From Rhodopseudomonas palustris HaA2 (GTDB taxonomy: Bacteria; Pseudomonadota; Alphaproteobacteria; Rhizobiales; Xanthobacteraceae), in NCBI RefSeq assembly GCF_000013365.1, contig NC_007778.1, positions 186,001-250,000 of the forward strand: 64,000 bases of DNA, in the 5' to 3' direction. The translations under genes and the position numbers were made by a program. Under the pieces are notes generated by a model. It did not search any database, had not been told where the DNA came from, and saw only the letters and a program-made list of their open reading frames with translations. Of the stretch, positions 54,693-62,435 are shown one piece after another. Within the stretch, counting starts at the first letter, position 1, and every line of letters begins with the position of its first letter.

Positions 54693-55976
54693 CTACATGG
54701 CCGCCGCGTCGGCCTCCGCCGAACGCGGAAGGGAAAACTGAAAGCGTGCCCCGTGCGGCTTGATCGATCTCGCCCATAGCCGCCCTCCATGCGCTTCCAC
54801 GATCGATCGGCTAATCGACAGTCCCATGCCCATGCCCTGGGGCTTGGTCGTCACCAGCGCTTCGAACAGCTGCTCGATGCGGCCTTCGTGGAAACCGAGG
54901 CCGTTGTCCTCGAGGGTGACGACAATACTGTCGGCGTCACCCGACGCGGTGGTCACCGTCAGCAGCCGGCGGCCCTCGATCGCGGCCATGGACTCGATCG
55001 CGTCCATGGTCAAATTGAGTAGCACCTGCTGCAGCTGTACCTTGTTGCCGATGACGACGCCGGCACCGTCCGCCAGTCTGGTTTCGAGGTGGATCGTATG
55101 TTGACGCAATTCGCTCTGAACGATCGAAAGGATTTCCTGGACGACGGCGTTGACGTCGACTGGCAACATCTTCGGCACGGACTTGACCGCCAGGCCGCGG
55201 ATCGTCTGCACCACCTCTGCGGCGCGTCGGCCGTTCTCGATGACGCGGCGAGCGGCGCTCTCGGCCTCGACGATCGACGGTTGCTCGTTGCCCAGCCAGC
55301 GCAGGTACACGTCGGCATTGGTGATGATCGCCGTCAGCGGCTGGTTGATCTCGTGCGCGATCGAAATCACCAGTTCGCCGATTGCAGTCAGGCGAGACAT
55401 CCGCATCAGCTCGGATTGCGATTTTTGCAACGCCTCGACCAGTGCGTCCTTTTCTTCCAGGAGGGCGTTCTTGAGGGAGATCGCCGCCTGCGACGACAGC
55501 AACTTCAGAACCGATAACTTCATCGGCGTGAACACGCCCGTGGCGAGATCGTTCTCGAGGAAGATGATCGCGAGCAACTTGTTGCGCTTCATCAGCGGTA
55601 GGCACAGCAGCGAGCGTGACTTCATCCGTGCGATATACGGATCGTCCCCGAACGGGCTGGATTGGGCGTCGTCGACCGTAATCGCTTCACCCGTTCGCGC
55701 GGCCAGGTTCACCAGCGAGGTCGGCAGATCGTCTTCGGTGGCGATGTCGTCGCGCAGCTTGACTTGAATGCCGTCGTCGCCGGTGCTCGCCTCGGTGCGG
55801 ATCGTCAAATCGGCCTGCTGCGGGAGGATCAGCAGGCCGCGCTGCGCGCCAGCATGTTCCAGCACCAGCGTCATCAGCGTTTCCATCAGGCGCGGAACGC
55901 CCAGTTCGCTCGAGACCGCCTCAGAGGTTTTTACCACGGCGGCCAGATCGAAACTGTCGGAGAGGCTGAGCGGCAC
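54693..55976 (-). CDS. GAF-histidine kinase: truncated paralogue of the giant kinase
   Basis: 427 residues from a GTG at 55976 with a weak AAGG site. It matches the C-terminal 420 residues of the protein at 12370-17463 almost throughout: SFDLAAVVKTSEAVSSE, a GAF domain (about 15-155), H208 in SIAHEINQPLTAIITNADVY, and GMGMGLSIS. The match begins at residue 1278 of the giant protein. Just upstream the frame hits a stop codon four codons before the GTG, so the kinase-like, ATPase and helical domains are lost. It may still work as a small soluble kinase. Only 193 bp separate it from the right end of the island. Confidence 0.85.
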   Translation of the reverse strand: MPLSLSDSFDLAAVVKTSEAVSSELGVPRLMETLMTLVLEHAGAQRGLLILPQQADLTIRTEASTGDDGIQVKLRDDIATEDDLPTSLVNLAARTGEAITVDDAQSSPFGDDPYIARMKSRSLLCLPLMKRNKLLAIIFLENDLATGVFTPMKLSVLKLLSSQAAISLKNALLEEKDALVEALQKSQSELMRMSRLTAIGELVISIAHEINQPLTAIITNADVYLRWLGNEQPSIVEAESAARRVIENGRRAAEVVQTIRGLAVKSVPKMLPVDVNAVVQEILSIVQSELRQHTIHLETRLADGAGVVIGNKVQLQQVLLNLTMDAIESMAAIEGRRLLTVTTASGDADSIVVTLEDNGLGFHEGRIEQLFEALVTTKPQGMGMGLSISRSIVEAHGGRLWARSIKPHGARFQFSLPRSAEADAAAM

Positions 55977-56169
55977 CTGCGTACCTTAAGCCGGCGACAC
56001 TAGGGGATCGCTACTTGCCGAAGACTGGGGCCAGAGAGGCTCGACGAAACGGGTTGCAGCCTCCGCCCACCTTATGGCACGTTTTGGCCCCGCCCCAGGG
56101 GCTACACCCATCGCCTGCAAGCGTGTGAGAAAGCCTCGATTTTCATAGGGTTTTCGTAGCGTCAGAAAA

Positions 56170-56191
56170 CGTGGCGGAGAGGGAGGGATTC
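56170..56191. repeat. Right direct repeat: tRNA-Ser 3' end (candidate att site)
   Basis: Identical over 22 bp to 24078-24099 and in the same orientation. It covers the last 20 nt of the tRNA-Ser gene, including CCA, plus two flanking bases. Identity stops exactly where the T loop continues (GAAC here, TCCC at the left copy). Confidence 0.8.
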
Positions 56192-56261
56192 GAACCCCCG
56201 ATAGGCTTGCACCTATGCCGCATTTCGAGTGCGGTGCATTCGACCACTCTGCCACCTCTCC
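56172..56261 (-). tRNA. tRNA-Ser (anticodon CGA)
   Basis: Read leftward from 56261 the sequence starts GGAGAGGTGGCAGAGTGG and ends in CCTCTCCG plus an encoded CCA. The acceptor stem is GGAGAGG/CCTCTCC. The anticodon arm is CCGCA-CTCGAAA-TGCGG, giving anticodon CGA. A long variable arm (ATAGGTGCAAGCCTAT) and the T arm GGGGGTTCGAATCCCTC mark a class II serine tRNA of 90 nt. Its 3' end lies in the 22-bp repeat that bounds the putative island, and the gene remains intact after insertion. Confidence 0.95.
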
Positions 56262-56499
56262 GCGGCGCGAACCGGGCGTTTCGGCCGCGATTGGTCGGCG
56301 GTGTTTCTAGGCGAGCCGCGGCTGACAGACAAGGCGCGTCGGCGCAATATCGGTCGTCGAGCCGCAGGCCCTTGGCCTCCATCCCCGCGGGACAGCCTCC
56401 GGAACCCTGTTTTCCGGGAAAACCGCAGTATTCCCGTGAACAATCCATGAACCTGCTTTAGACTCCCACCGACCGGACTGCACAAGAGAGTCGCCCGCC

Positions 56500-57780
56500 A
56501 TGACCGAGCTGACCATCATTTGCCCGAACTGCGCCACCAGCGTCCCGCTGACGGAATCGCTGGCGGCGCCGCTGCTCAAGGATACGCAGAGCAAATACGA
56601 GCGGCTGATCGCGCAGAAGGACAAGGACATCGCCGGCCGCGAGGCCGCGCTGGAGGCGCAGCGGGCCGATCTCGACAACGCGAAAGCCGCCGTCGGCCAG
56701 CAGGTCGCCGAGCGGATCGCGGTCGAGCGCACCCGGATCGCCGCCGAGGAAGCCGCCAAAGCGAAGCGGCTCGCGGCCGACGACCTCGACGCCAAGGCGC
56801 GGCAACTCGCCGAACTCACCGAGGCGATGCAGCAGAAGGACGTCAAGCTCGCCGAAGCGCAGCGGGCGCAGGCGGCGTTCCTGCAGAAGCAGCGCCAGCT
56901 CGAAGACGAGAAGCGCGAGCTCGACCTCACCATCGAAAAGCGCGTGCAGGCGTCGCTGGAGAGCGTGCGCAGCAAGGCCAAACAGGATGCCGAAGAGGGG
57001 CTGCGGCTCAAGGTCGCCGAGAAGGAAGAAACCATCGCGACGATGCAGCGGCAGATCGACAAGCTGAAATCCGAGCAGGGCTCGCAGCAATTGCAGGGCG
57101 AGGTGATGGAGCTCGAGCTCGAAGCCTCGCTGCGCGCACGCTTCCCGCAGGATTCGATCGAGCCGGTGCCGAAGGGCGAGTTCGGCGGCGACGTGCTGCA
57201 CCGCGTGGTCAACGCCGCCAATCAGCCCTGCGGCACGATCCTGTGGGAATCCAAGCGCACCAAGAACTGGACCGACGGCTGGCTGACCAAGCTGCGCGAC
57301 GACCAGCGCAAGGCCAAGGCCGAGCTGGCGCTGATCGTCTCCAACGCGCTGCCGAAGGGCGTGCACAGCTTCGATCACATCGACGGCGTCTGGGTCGCCG
57401 AGGCGCGCTGCGCGATCCCGGTCGCGATCGCGCTGCGACAGTCGCTGATCGAGCTCGCCGCCGCGCGCCAGGCCGGCGAAGGCCAGCAGACCAAGACCGA
57501 GCTGGTGTATCACTATCTCACCGGGCCGCGGTTCCGGCAGCGGGTCGAGGCGATCGTCGAGAAATTCACCGAGATGCAGTCCGACCTCGACAAGGAACGC
57601 CGCTCGATGATGCGGATGTGGGCGAAGCGCGAGGCGCAGATCCGCGGCGTGCTGGAAGCGACCGCCGGGATGTATGGCGACCTGCAGGGCATCGCCGGCA
57701 AGGCGCTGGGCGAGATCGACGGCATGGCGCTGCCGATGCTGGAGGATTTCAGCGACGACGAGGCCGATCAGGCGGCGTGA
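56500..57780 (+). CDS. DUF2130 domain coiled-coil protein
   Basis: 426 residues starting MTELTIICPNCATSVPLTES, where CPNC could be half of a zinc site. Residues about 25-200 form a continuous Ala/Glu/Lys/Arg-rich coiled coil. The C-terminal DUF2130 domain contains RFPQDSIEPVPKGEFGGDVL, GTILWESKRTKNWTDGWL and YHYLTGPRFRQRVEAIVEKF. The WESKRTKNW core resembles restriction-like nuclease strands, so a DNA-related role has been suggested for the family but is unproven. It begins the chromosomal part to the right of the tRNA. No partner gene is coupled to it. Confidence 0.85.
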   Translation: MTELTIICPNCATSVPLTESLAAPLLKDTQSKYERLIAQKDKDIAGREAALEAQRADLDNAKAAVGQQVAERIAVERTRIAAEEAAKAKRLAADDLDAKARQLAELTEAMQQKDVKLAEAQRAQAAFLQKQRQLEDEKRELDLTIEKRVQASLESVRSKAKQDAEEGLRLKVAEKEETIATMQRQIDKLKSEQGSQQLQGEVMELELEASLRARFPQDSIEPVPKGEFGGDVLHRVVNAANQPCGTILWESKRTKNWTDGWLTKLRDDQRKAKAELALIVSNALPKGVHSFDHIDGVWVAEARCAIPVAIALRQSLIELAAARQAGEGQQTKTELVYHYLTGPRFRQRVEAIVEKFTEMQSDLDKERRSMMRMWAKREAQIRGVLEATAGMYGDLQGIAGKALGEIDGMALPMLEDFSDDEADQAA

Positions 57781-57807
57781 GCGCGGCCTTCTGCGATCGG
57801 TGCGCGA

Positions 57808-58974
57808 TCAGTACGACTTCGCCAGCCCCAGCACCTTCTCGGCGATGAAGGAGAGCGCCAGCTGCGGGCTGACCGGCGCGATGCGCGGGATCAGCACTTC
57901 GCGCAGATAACGCTCGACGTGATATTCCTTGGCGTAGCCGAAGCCGCCATGCGTCATCACCGCCTGCTCGCAGGCCGAAAAGCCCGCTTCGCCGGCGAGA
58001 TATTTCGCCGCATTGGCGGCGGCGCCGCACGGCATCCCCTTGTCGTATTGCCACGCCGCCGACATCACCATCAGCCATGCGGCTTCCAGCTCGACCCAGT
58101 TCTTCGCCAGGGGATGCTGGATCCCCTGGTTCTGGCCGATCGGGCGATTGAACACGATCCGCGACTTGGCGTAGTCCGACGCCCGCGACAGCGCCAGCTT
58201 TCCGAGCCCGACGGCTTCGGCCGCGATCAGGATGCGCTCCGGGTTCATGCCTTCGAGAATGTACTGGAAGCCGCTTCCTTCCTCGCCGATCCGGTCCTCG
58301 ACCGGGATCTCGTAGTCGGCGAAGAACAATTCGTTGGAGTCGACGATCTTGCGGCCCATCTTGTCGATCTCGTGGATTTCGACCTTGCGGCGATCGAGAT
58401 CGGTGTAGAACAGGCTGAGCCCGTGGGTCGGCGACTTGACGTCCTCCAGCGGAGTGGTGCGCGCAAGTAGCAAGATTTTATGCGCGACCTGCGCGGTCGA
58501 GATCCAGACCTTCTGGCCGTTGACGATGTAGCGATCGCCTTTCCTCACAGCGCGGGTCTTGAGCTGGGTGGTGTTGAGCCCGGTGTTCGGCTCGGTCACC
58601 GCGAAGCACGCCTTCTCGCGCCCTTCCACCATCGGCGGCAGCATCCGACGGCGCTGCTCTTCGGTGCCGAACACCACGACCGGGTTGAGCCCGAACACAT
58701 TGATATGCACCGCCGAGGCGCCCGACATGCCGGCGCCGGATTCGGAGATCGCCCGCATCATGATCGCGGCCTCGGTGATGCCGAGGCCGGAGCCGCCATA
58801 CGCTTCAGGCACGCAGATGCCGAGCCAGCCGGCGTCCGCCAAAGCTTTGTGGAAGTCGTGCGGGAAGCCACCCTCGCGATCCTTCCGCAACCAATAAGCA
58901 TCGTCGAAATCGGCGCAGATCTTCGCCACCGCGTCGCGGATGGCTTGCTGCTGATCGGTGAGGGCGAAGTCCAT
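57808..58974 (-). CDS. Acyl-CoA dehydrogenase
   Basis: 388 residues from the ATG at 58974 (MDFALTDQQQAIRDAVAKIC). Typical family segments are YGGSGLGITEAAIMMRA, the FAD/substrate strand CFAVTEPNTGLNTTQLKTRA, and VWISTAQVAHKILLLARTT. The C-terminal helical part has NRPIGQNQGIQHPLAKNWVE and MTHGGFGYAKEYHVERYLRE, where an active-site Glu is expected nearby. It oxidises an acyl-CoA to the enoyl-CoA and passes electrons to ETF. The substrate chain is not evident. It is monocistronic in this window. Confidence 0.88.
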   Translation of the reverse strand: MDFALTDQQQAIRDAVAKICADFDDAYWLRKDREGGFPHDFHKALADAGWLGICVPEAYGGSGLGITEAAIMMRAISESGAGMSGASAVHINVFGLNPVVVFGTEEQRRRMLPPMVEGREKACFAVTEPNTGLNTTQLKTRAVRKGDRYIVNGQKVWISTAQVAHKILLLARTTPLEDVKSPTHGLSLFYTDLDRRKVEIHEIDKMGRKIVDSNELFFADYEIPVEDRIGEEGSGFQYILEGMNPERILIAAEAVGLGKLALSRASDYAKSRIVFNRPIGQNQGIQHPLAKNWVELEAAWLMVMSAAWQYDKGMPCGAAANAAKYLAGEAGFSACEQAVMTHGGFGYAKEYHVERYLREVLIPRIAPVSPQLALSFIAEKVLGLAKSY

Positions 58975-59118
58975 GAGCTGGCTCTTTGTTGATTGGTGTC
59001 GGGCGTTTCCCGCGCGCGAGCGTCGCGCGTCGCCGCACCATGCCATTTGCGGCCGCGCAGGCAAGCGCAACCCTGACACGCGCGCCGCGAATTCCGAGCC
59101 GCGGCAAATCGCGCGGGA

Positions 59119-60162
59119 TCAGCGATCGAACACGGTGTTGCGCTGGGCGTTGACCAGGATGAAGGTGGTCCGCTTCGGCACCTCCTTGAGATTCTCCGCG
59201 CCCATATAGGTCATCGCCGAGCGCAGCCCGCCCGCGATGGTCTCCACCGTCGCCCGCACCTCGCCACGATACGGCACCGCGACGGTCTTGCCTTCCGCTG
59301 CGCGATAATCGGCGACGCCGCCGTGATACTTGTTCATCGCGGTTTCGGACGACATGCCGTAGAACGTCATGCTCTTCGGCACCTGCCGGCCGTCCTCCTC
59401 GACATATTGCAGCTCGCCGCCGCATTCGGCGTGGCCCGCGAGCATGCCGCCGAGCATCACGAAATCGGCGCCGCCGCCATACGCCTTGGCGATGTCGCCC
59501 GGCACGGTGCAGCCGCCGTCGGAGCAGACGTGGCCCTTGAGGCCGTGCGCGGCGTCGGCGCATTCGATCACGGCCGAGAGCTGCGGATAGCCGACGCCGG
59601 TGAGATCGCGCGTGGTACACACCGAGCCCGAGCCGATGCCGACGCGGACGATGTCGGCGCCGGCGATCACCAGCGCCTCGGTCATCTCCGCCGTCACCAC
59701 CGTGCCGGCCATGATGATCGCGTCGGGATTCTCGTCGCGCAGCTTCCCCACCGCCCGGACGAAATTCTCGGTGTAGCCGTTGGCGACGTCGATGTTCAGC
59801 ATCGGCACCCGGGTCTGCGCCTTGACAGCGGCGAGCCGCTCCCAGTCGGCGGCGCCGGTGCCGACAGTGAGAAACACGTTGGGATTCTCATGGCGATCGA
59901 GATACTGAGCGAGCCGCTCCGGATCGTAGAACTTGTGCAGCGCGACCAGCGCCCCGAACGGCCGGAACGCTTCGGCCATCTCGATGGTCCCGACCGTATC
60001 CATGTTGGAGGCGATCAGCGGGAAGCCGGTCCACGCCTGGCTGGAATGGCGAAACCGGAAGCTGCGGCTGATATTGGCTTCGAACCGCGACGACAGCACG
60101 GAGCGCTTCGGCCGGATCAGAACGTCGCGGAAGTCCAGCTTCGGATTGAGGTCGATATGCAC
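59119..60162 (-). CDS. guaC: GMP reductase
   Basis: 347 residues, the same length as E. coli GuaC. Family segments are [33 protein letters not shown], the catalytic loop [20 protein letters not shown] with nucleophile C182, and [20 protein letters not shown]. It reduces GMP to IMP and ammonia with NADPH for purine salvage. GMP reductase is separated from IMP dehydrogenase by the lack of CBS domains and by [15 protein letters not shown] near residue 268. It is monocistronic and divergent from the ketopantoate-reductase-like gene. Confidence 0.92.
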   Translation of the reverse strand: MHIDLNPKLDFRDVLIRPKRSVLSSRFEANISRSFRFRHSSQAWTGFPLIASNMDTVGTIEMAEAFRPFGALVALHKFYDPERLAQYLDRHENPNVFLTVGTGAADWERLAAVKAQTRVPMLNIDVANGYTENFVRAVGKLRDENPDAIIMAGTVVTAEMTEALVIAGADIVRVGIGSGSVCTTRDLTGVGYPQLSAVIECADAAHGLKGHVCSDGGCTVPGDIAKAYGGGADFVMLGGMLAGHAECGGELQYVEEDGRQVPKSMTFYGMSSETAMNKYHGGVADYRAAEGKTVAVPYRGEVRATVETIAGGLRSAMTYMGAENLKEVPKRTTFILVNAQRNTVFDR

Positions 60163-60330
60163 GCGCGGATCCTCGGTTGCGTCGGTGGGCGGCCACTATA
60201 AGAAGCATTGGTTGCGCATTGGTTCGCGCTCGCAATGCGCAAATCGTCGCCTGCGCCGAGACCGCGGGCGGTTGCCGCGCCAGCCGAACCGCTGCAGAAC
60301 TGGCGCAGGACGCTTGCAAGGGAGAACAGA

Positions 60331-61233
60331 ATGAAGGTTGCGGTGATGGGCGCCGGCGCGGTCGGCTGCTATTTCGGCGCGCTGCTGGCGCAGGCGGGCC
60401 ACGACGTCACGCTGATCGGCCGCCCCGACCACGTCGCCGCCATCGACGCCCACGGGCTGCGGCTCGAAACCCGCGACGGCGAGAGCTTCATTGCGCTGAA
60501 GGCTGCGACCGACCCGGCCGCGCTCGATCCGCCGGATCTGGTGCTGTTCTGCGTCAAGTCGGCCGATACCGAGACCGCGGGTCGCGCGCTGGCGCCGCGG
60601 CTGCGGCCGGACACCGCGATCCTCAGCCTGCAGAACGGCGTCGACAACGCGCAGCGATTGTCGGCGGCGATCGGTCATCCGGTGATCGCGGCCGTCGTCT
60701 ATGTCGGCACCGAGATGGCCGGCCCCGGCCATGTCCGGCATCACGGCCGCGGCGAATTGCTGATCGGCGCCTCGGCACAGAGCGGCGTTCTCGCCGCTGC
60801 GCTGTCGGAGGCGAAGATCCCGACCACGGTGGCCGCCGATATCGATCAGGCGCTGTGGTCGAAGCTGATGATGAACAGCGCCTTCAACGCGCTGTCGGCG
60901 GTCGCCGACATGGCCTATGGCCGGATGTTCGAGGTCGCGGGCGCGCGCGATGTGGTGACCAGCGTGATCGCCGAATGCGCCGCGGTGGCGCGCGCCGGCG
61001 GCGTGTCGATTCCGGACGACATGCTGGAGAAGGCGCTGGCGCTGCCGGCGTCGATGCCGAACCAGAAATCATCGACCGCGCAGGATCTCGCCCGCGGCAA
61101 GCCGAGCGAGATCGACTTCCTCAACGGCTACGTGGTGCGCCGCGGCGCCGCGCTCGGCATCCCGACCCCGACCAACCTGACGCTGCAGGTGGCGGTGAAA
61201 CTGATCGAAGCCAGCCGCGGCATCGGCCGCTGA
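60331..61233 (+). CDS. 2-dehydropantoate 2-reductase-like oxidoreductase
   Basis: 300 residues from the ATG at 60331, after GGGAGAACAG. The Rossmann motif GAGAVGCYFGALLAQAGHDV opens the protein. LVLFCVKSADTET and QNGVDN follow, then the catalytic Lys in DQALWSKLMMNSAFNALSAV and the PSEIDFLNGYVVRRGAALGI segment with the substrate Glu. This is the ApbA/PanE family, which reduces ketopantoate to pantoate with NADPH in pantothenate synthesis. Many genomes carry several paralogues acting on other 2-keto acids, so PanE identity is not certain. Confidence 0.85.
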   Translation: MKVAVMGAGAVGCYFGALLAQAGHDVTLIGRPDHVAAIDAHGLRLETRDGESFIALKAATDPAALDPPDLVLFCVKSADTETAGRALAPRLRPDTAILSLQNGVDNAQRLSAAIGHPVIAAVVYVGTEMAGPGHVRHHGRGELLIGASAQSGVLAAALSEAKIPTTVAADIDQALWSKLMMNSAFNALSAVADMAYGRMFEVAGARDVVTSVIAECAAVARAGGVSIPDDMLEKALALPASMPNQKSSTAQDLARGKPSEIDFLNGYVVRRGAALGIPTPTNLTLQVAVKLIEASRGIGR

Positions 61234-61282
61234 GGCGAGCTACGCAGACGTCCGACAAATGCCGTGCTCTCAACATTCTCGG

Positions 61283-61403
61283 CGTCATCCTGAGGTGCCC
61301 GGTGGACCGCGCGCATGCGCGGTGCACCGGGCCTCGAAGGATGGGCCAAAGCGCCCGTCGCCTCATCCTTCGAGGCTCGCTACGCTCGCACCTCAGGATG
61401 ACG
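61283..61403. repeat. REP-like palindromic intergenic element
   Basis: CGTCATCCTGAGGTG at 61283-61297 and its exact reverse complement CACCTCAGGATGACG at 61389-61403 form the outer arms. Inside, GCCTCGAAGGATG at 61331-61343 pairs with CATCCTTCGAGGC at 61364-61376, and a third small palindrome GGACCGCGC.GCGCGGTGCACC lies near 61302-61328. Elements with these TCATCCTGAGG arms are abundant between genes in Bradyrhizobium/Rhodopseudomonas-type genomes. It lies between the convergent reductase and ABC-ATPase genes and may also end transcription. Confidence 0.75.
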
Positions 61404-61457
61404 GTCGTGCGGGTGGAGAGAGAAGCTAACTAACTCATCATCCATGGATGACCGATA

Positions 61458-62435
61458 TCACACCGGCGCCGGCGCCGCTTCGGCCAGAATGCAGCGCGCG
61501 GTGCGGCCCGGCCCCACCTGCACGTCCGGCGGCAGCCCTTCGGTGCAGCGCGGCTGGACGTGGGCGCAGCGCGGCGCGAACGAGCACGCGGTGGGCGCCT
61601 TGTCGAGCGAGGGCGGCGCACCCGGGATCGTCTCCAGCCGCGCGCCGCGCTTGGCGCCGTGGACCGTGGAGGCGAGCAGGCCCTGCGCATAAGGATGCTG
61701 CGGCGTGCGCACGATCTGGCCGAGCGTGCCCTGCTCGATGATCTGCCCCGCATACATCACCGCGACGCGGTCGCAGATCTCGATCGCCACGCCGATGTCG
61801 TGCGTCACGAAGATCACCGACATGCCGAATTCGCGCTGCAATTCGCGCAGCAGCAGCAGGATCTGGATCTGCACGGTGGCGTCGAGCGCGGTGGTCGGCT
61901 CATCTGCCAGGAGGATCTTCGGCCGGCAGGCGAGCGCCAGCGCGATCATCGCGCGCTGCCGCATGCCGCCGCTCATCTCGTGCGGATAGGCATCGAGCCG
62001 CCGTTTCGCCGACGGAATGCGCACGACTTCGAGCATCTCCAGCGCGCGCGCGGTCGCGTCCTGCTGGCTCTTGCCTTCGTGGCGCATCACCGTCTCGGCG
62101 ATCTGGTGGCCGATGGTGTAGACCGGATCGAGCGCCAGCGCCGGCTCCTGGAAGATCATCGACACCGCCTGGCCGCGGAAATTCGACAGCGCATCGTCGT
62201 CGAGCGCCAGCACGTCGCGGCCCATCACCTCGACACGGCCGGAAATCTGCGTGCGCTTCTTCGGCAGCAGCCGCATCAGCGCGCGCAGCGTCACGCTCTT
62301 GCCCGAGCCGGATTCGCCGAGCAGCCCCAGCACCTCGCCTTCGCCGAGCGAGAGGCTGAGATTGTTGACCGCGTGCACCGTGCGCTCGCCGGTGAAGCGG
62401 ATGTTGAGATCGCGAACCTCGACCAGATTGCTCAT
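61458..62435 (-). CDS. Peptide/opine-type ABC transporter ATP-binding protein (DppD/OppD-like)
   Basis: 325 residues. Walker A is GESGSGKSVT, the Q-loop lies in MIFQEPALALDPV, the signature is MSGGMRQRAMIA, Walker B is ILLADEPTTALD, and the switch His is in VTHDIG. The C-terminal oligopeptide/dipeptide domain has HPYAQGLLASTVHG and CSFAPRCAHVQPRC, whose Cys pattern may hold an iron-sulfur cluster in this family. It is the last gene of a leftward operon and overlaps the amidase gene by 4 bp. The other transporter parts should lie to the right of the window. Confidence 0.88.
   Translation of the reverse strand: MSNLVEVRDLNIRFTGERTVHAVNNLSLSLGEGEVLGLLGESGSGKSVTLRALMRLLPKKRTQISGRVEVMGRDVLALDDDALSNFRGQAVSMIFQEPALALDPVYTIGHQIAETVMRHEGKSQQDATARALEMLEVVRIPSAKRRLDAYPHEMSGGMRQRAMIALALACRPKILLADEPTTALDATVQIQILLLLRELQREFGMSVIFVTHDIGVAIEICDRVAVMYAGQIIEQGTLGQIVRTPQHPYAQGLLASTVHGAKRGARLETIPGAPPSLDKAPTACSFAPRCAHVQPRCTEGLPPDVQVGPGRTARCILAEAAPAPV

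Larger units (their letters stand above)
24078..56191. mobile_element. Putative 32-kb genomic island integrated at tRNA-Ser(CGA)
   Basis: The segment is bounded by a perfect 22-bp direct repeat. The right copy completes an intact tRNA-Ser gene whose 3' end faces the island, and the left copy is a fragment next to a tyrosine recombinase. This is the standard product of site-specific integration into a tRNA 3' end. The cargo is non-core: signalling proteins, AraC regulators, Dps, an RpoH-like sigma factor, oxalate decarboxylase, CrcB pair, PoxB, an FdhF-like enzyme, cytochrome bd, efflux and a phosphorelay. No conjugation, excisionase or plasmid genes were seen, so it is probably not self-transmissible. 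By eye the 24-32 kb part is less GC-rich than its surroundings. Boundaries rest on the repeat alone. Confidence 0.65.

Noticed and set aside
24100-56169. Integrative and conjugative element
   Set aside because: No relaxase, type IV secretion, partition or replication genes are visible between the repeats, so I call it a genomic island only.
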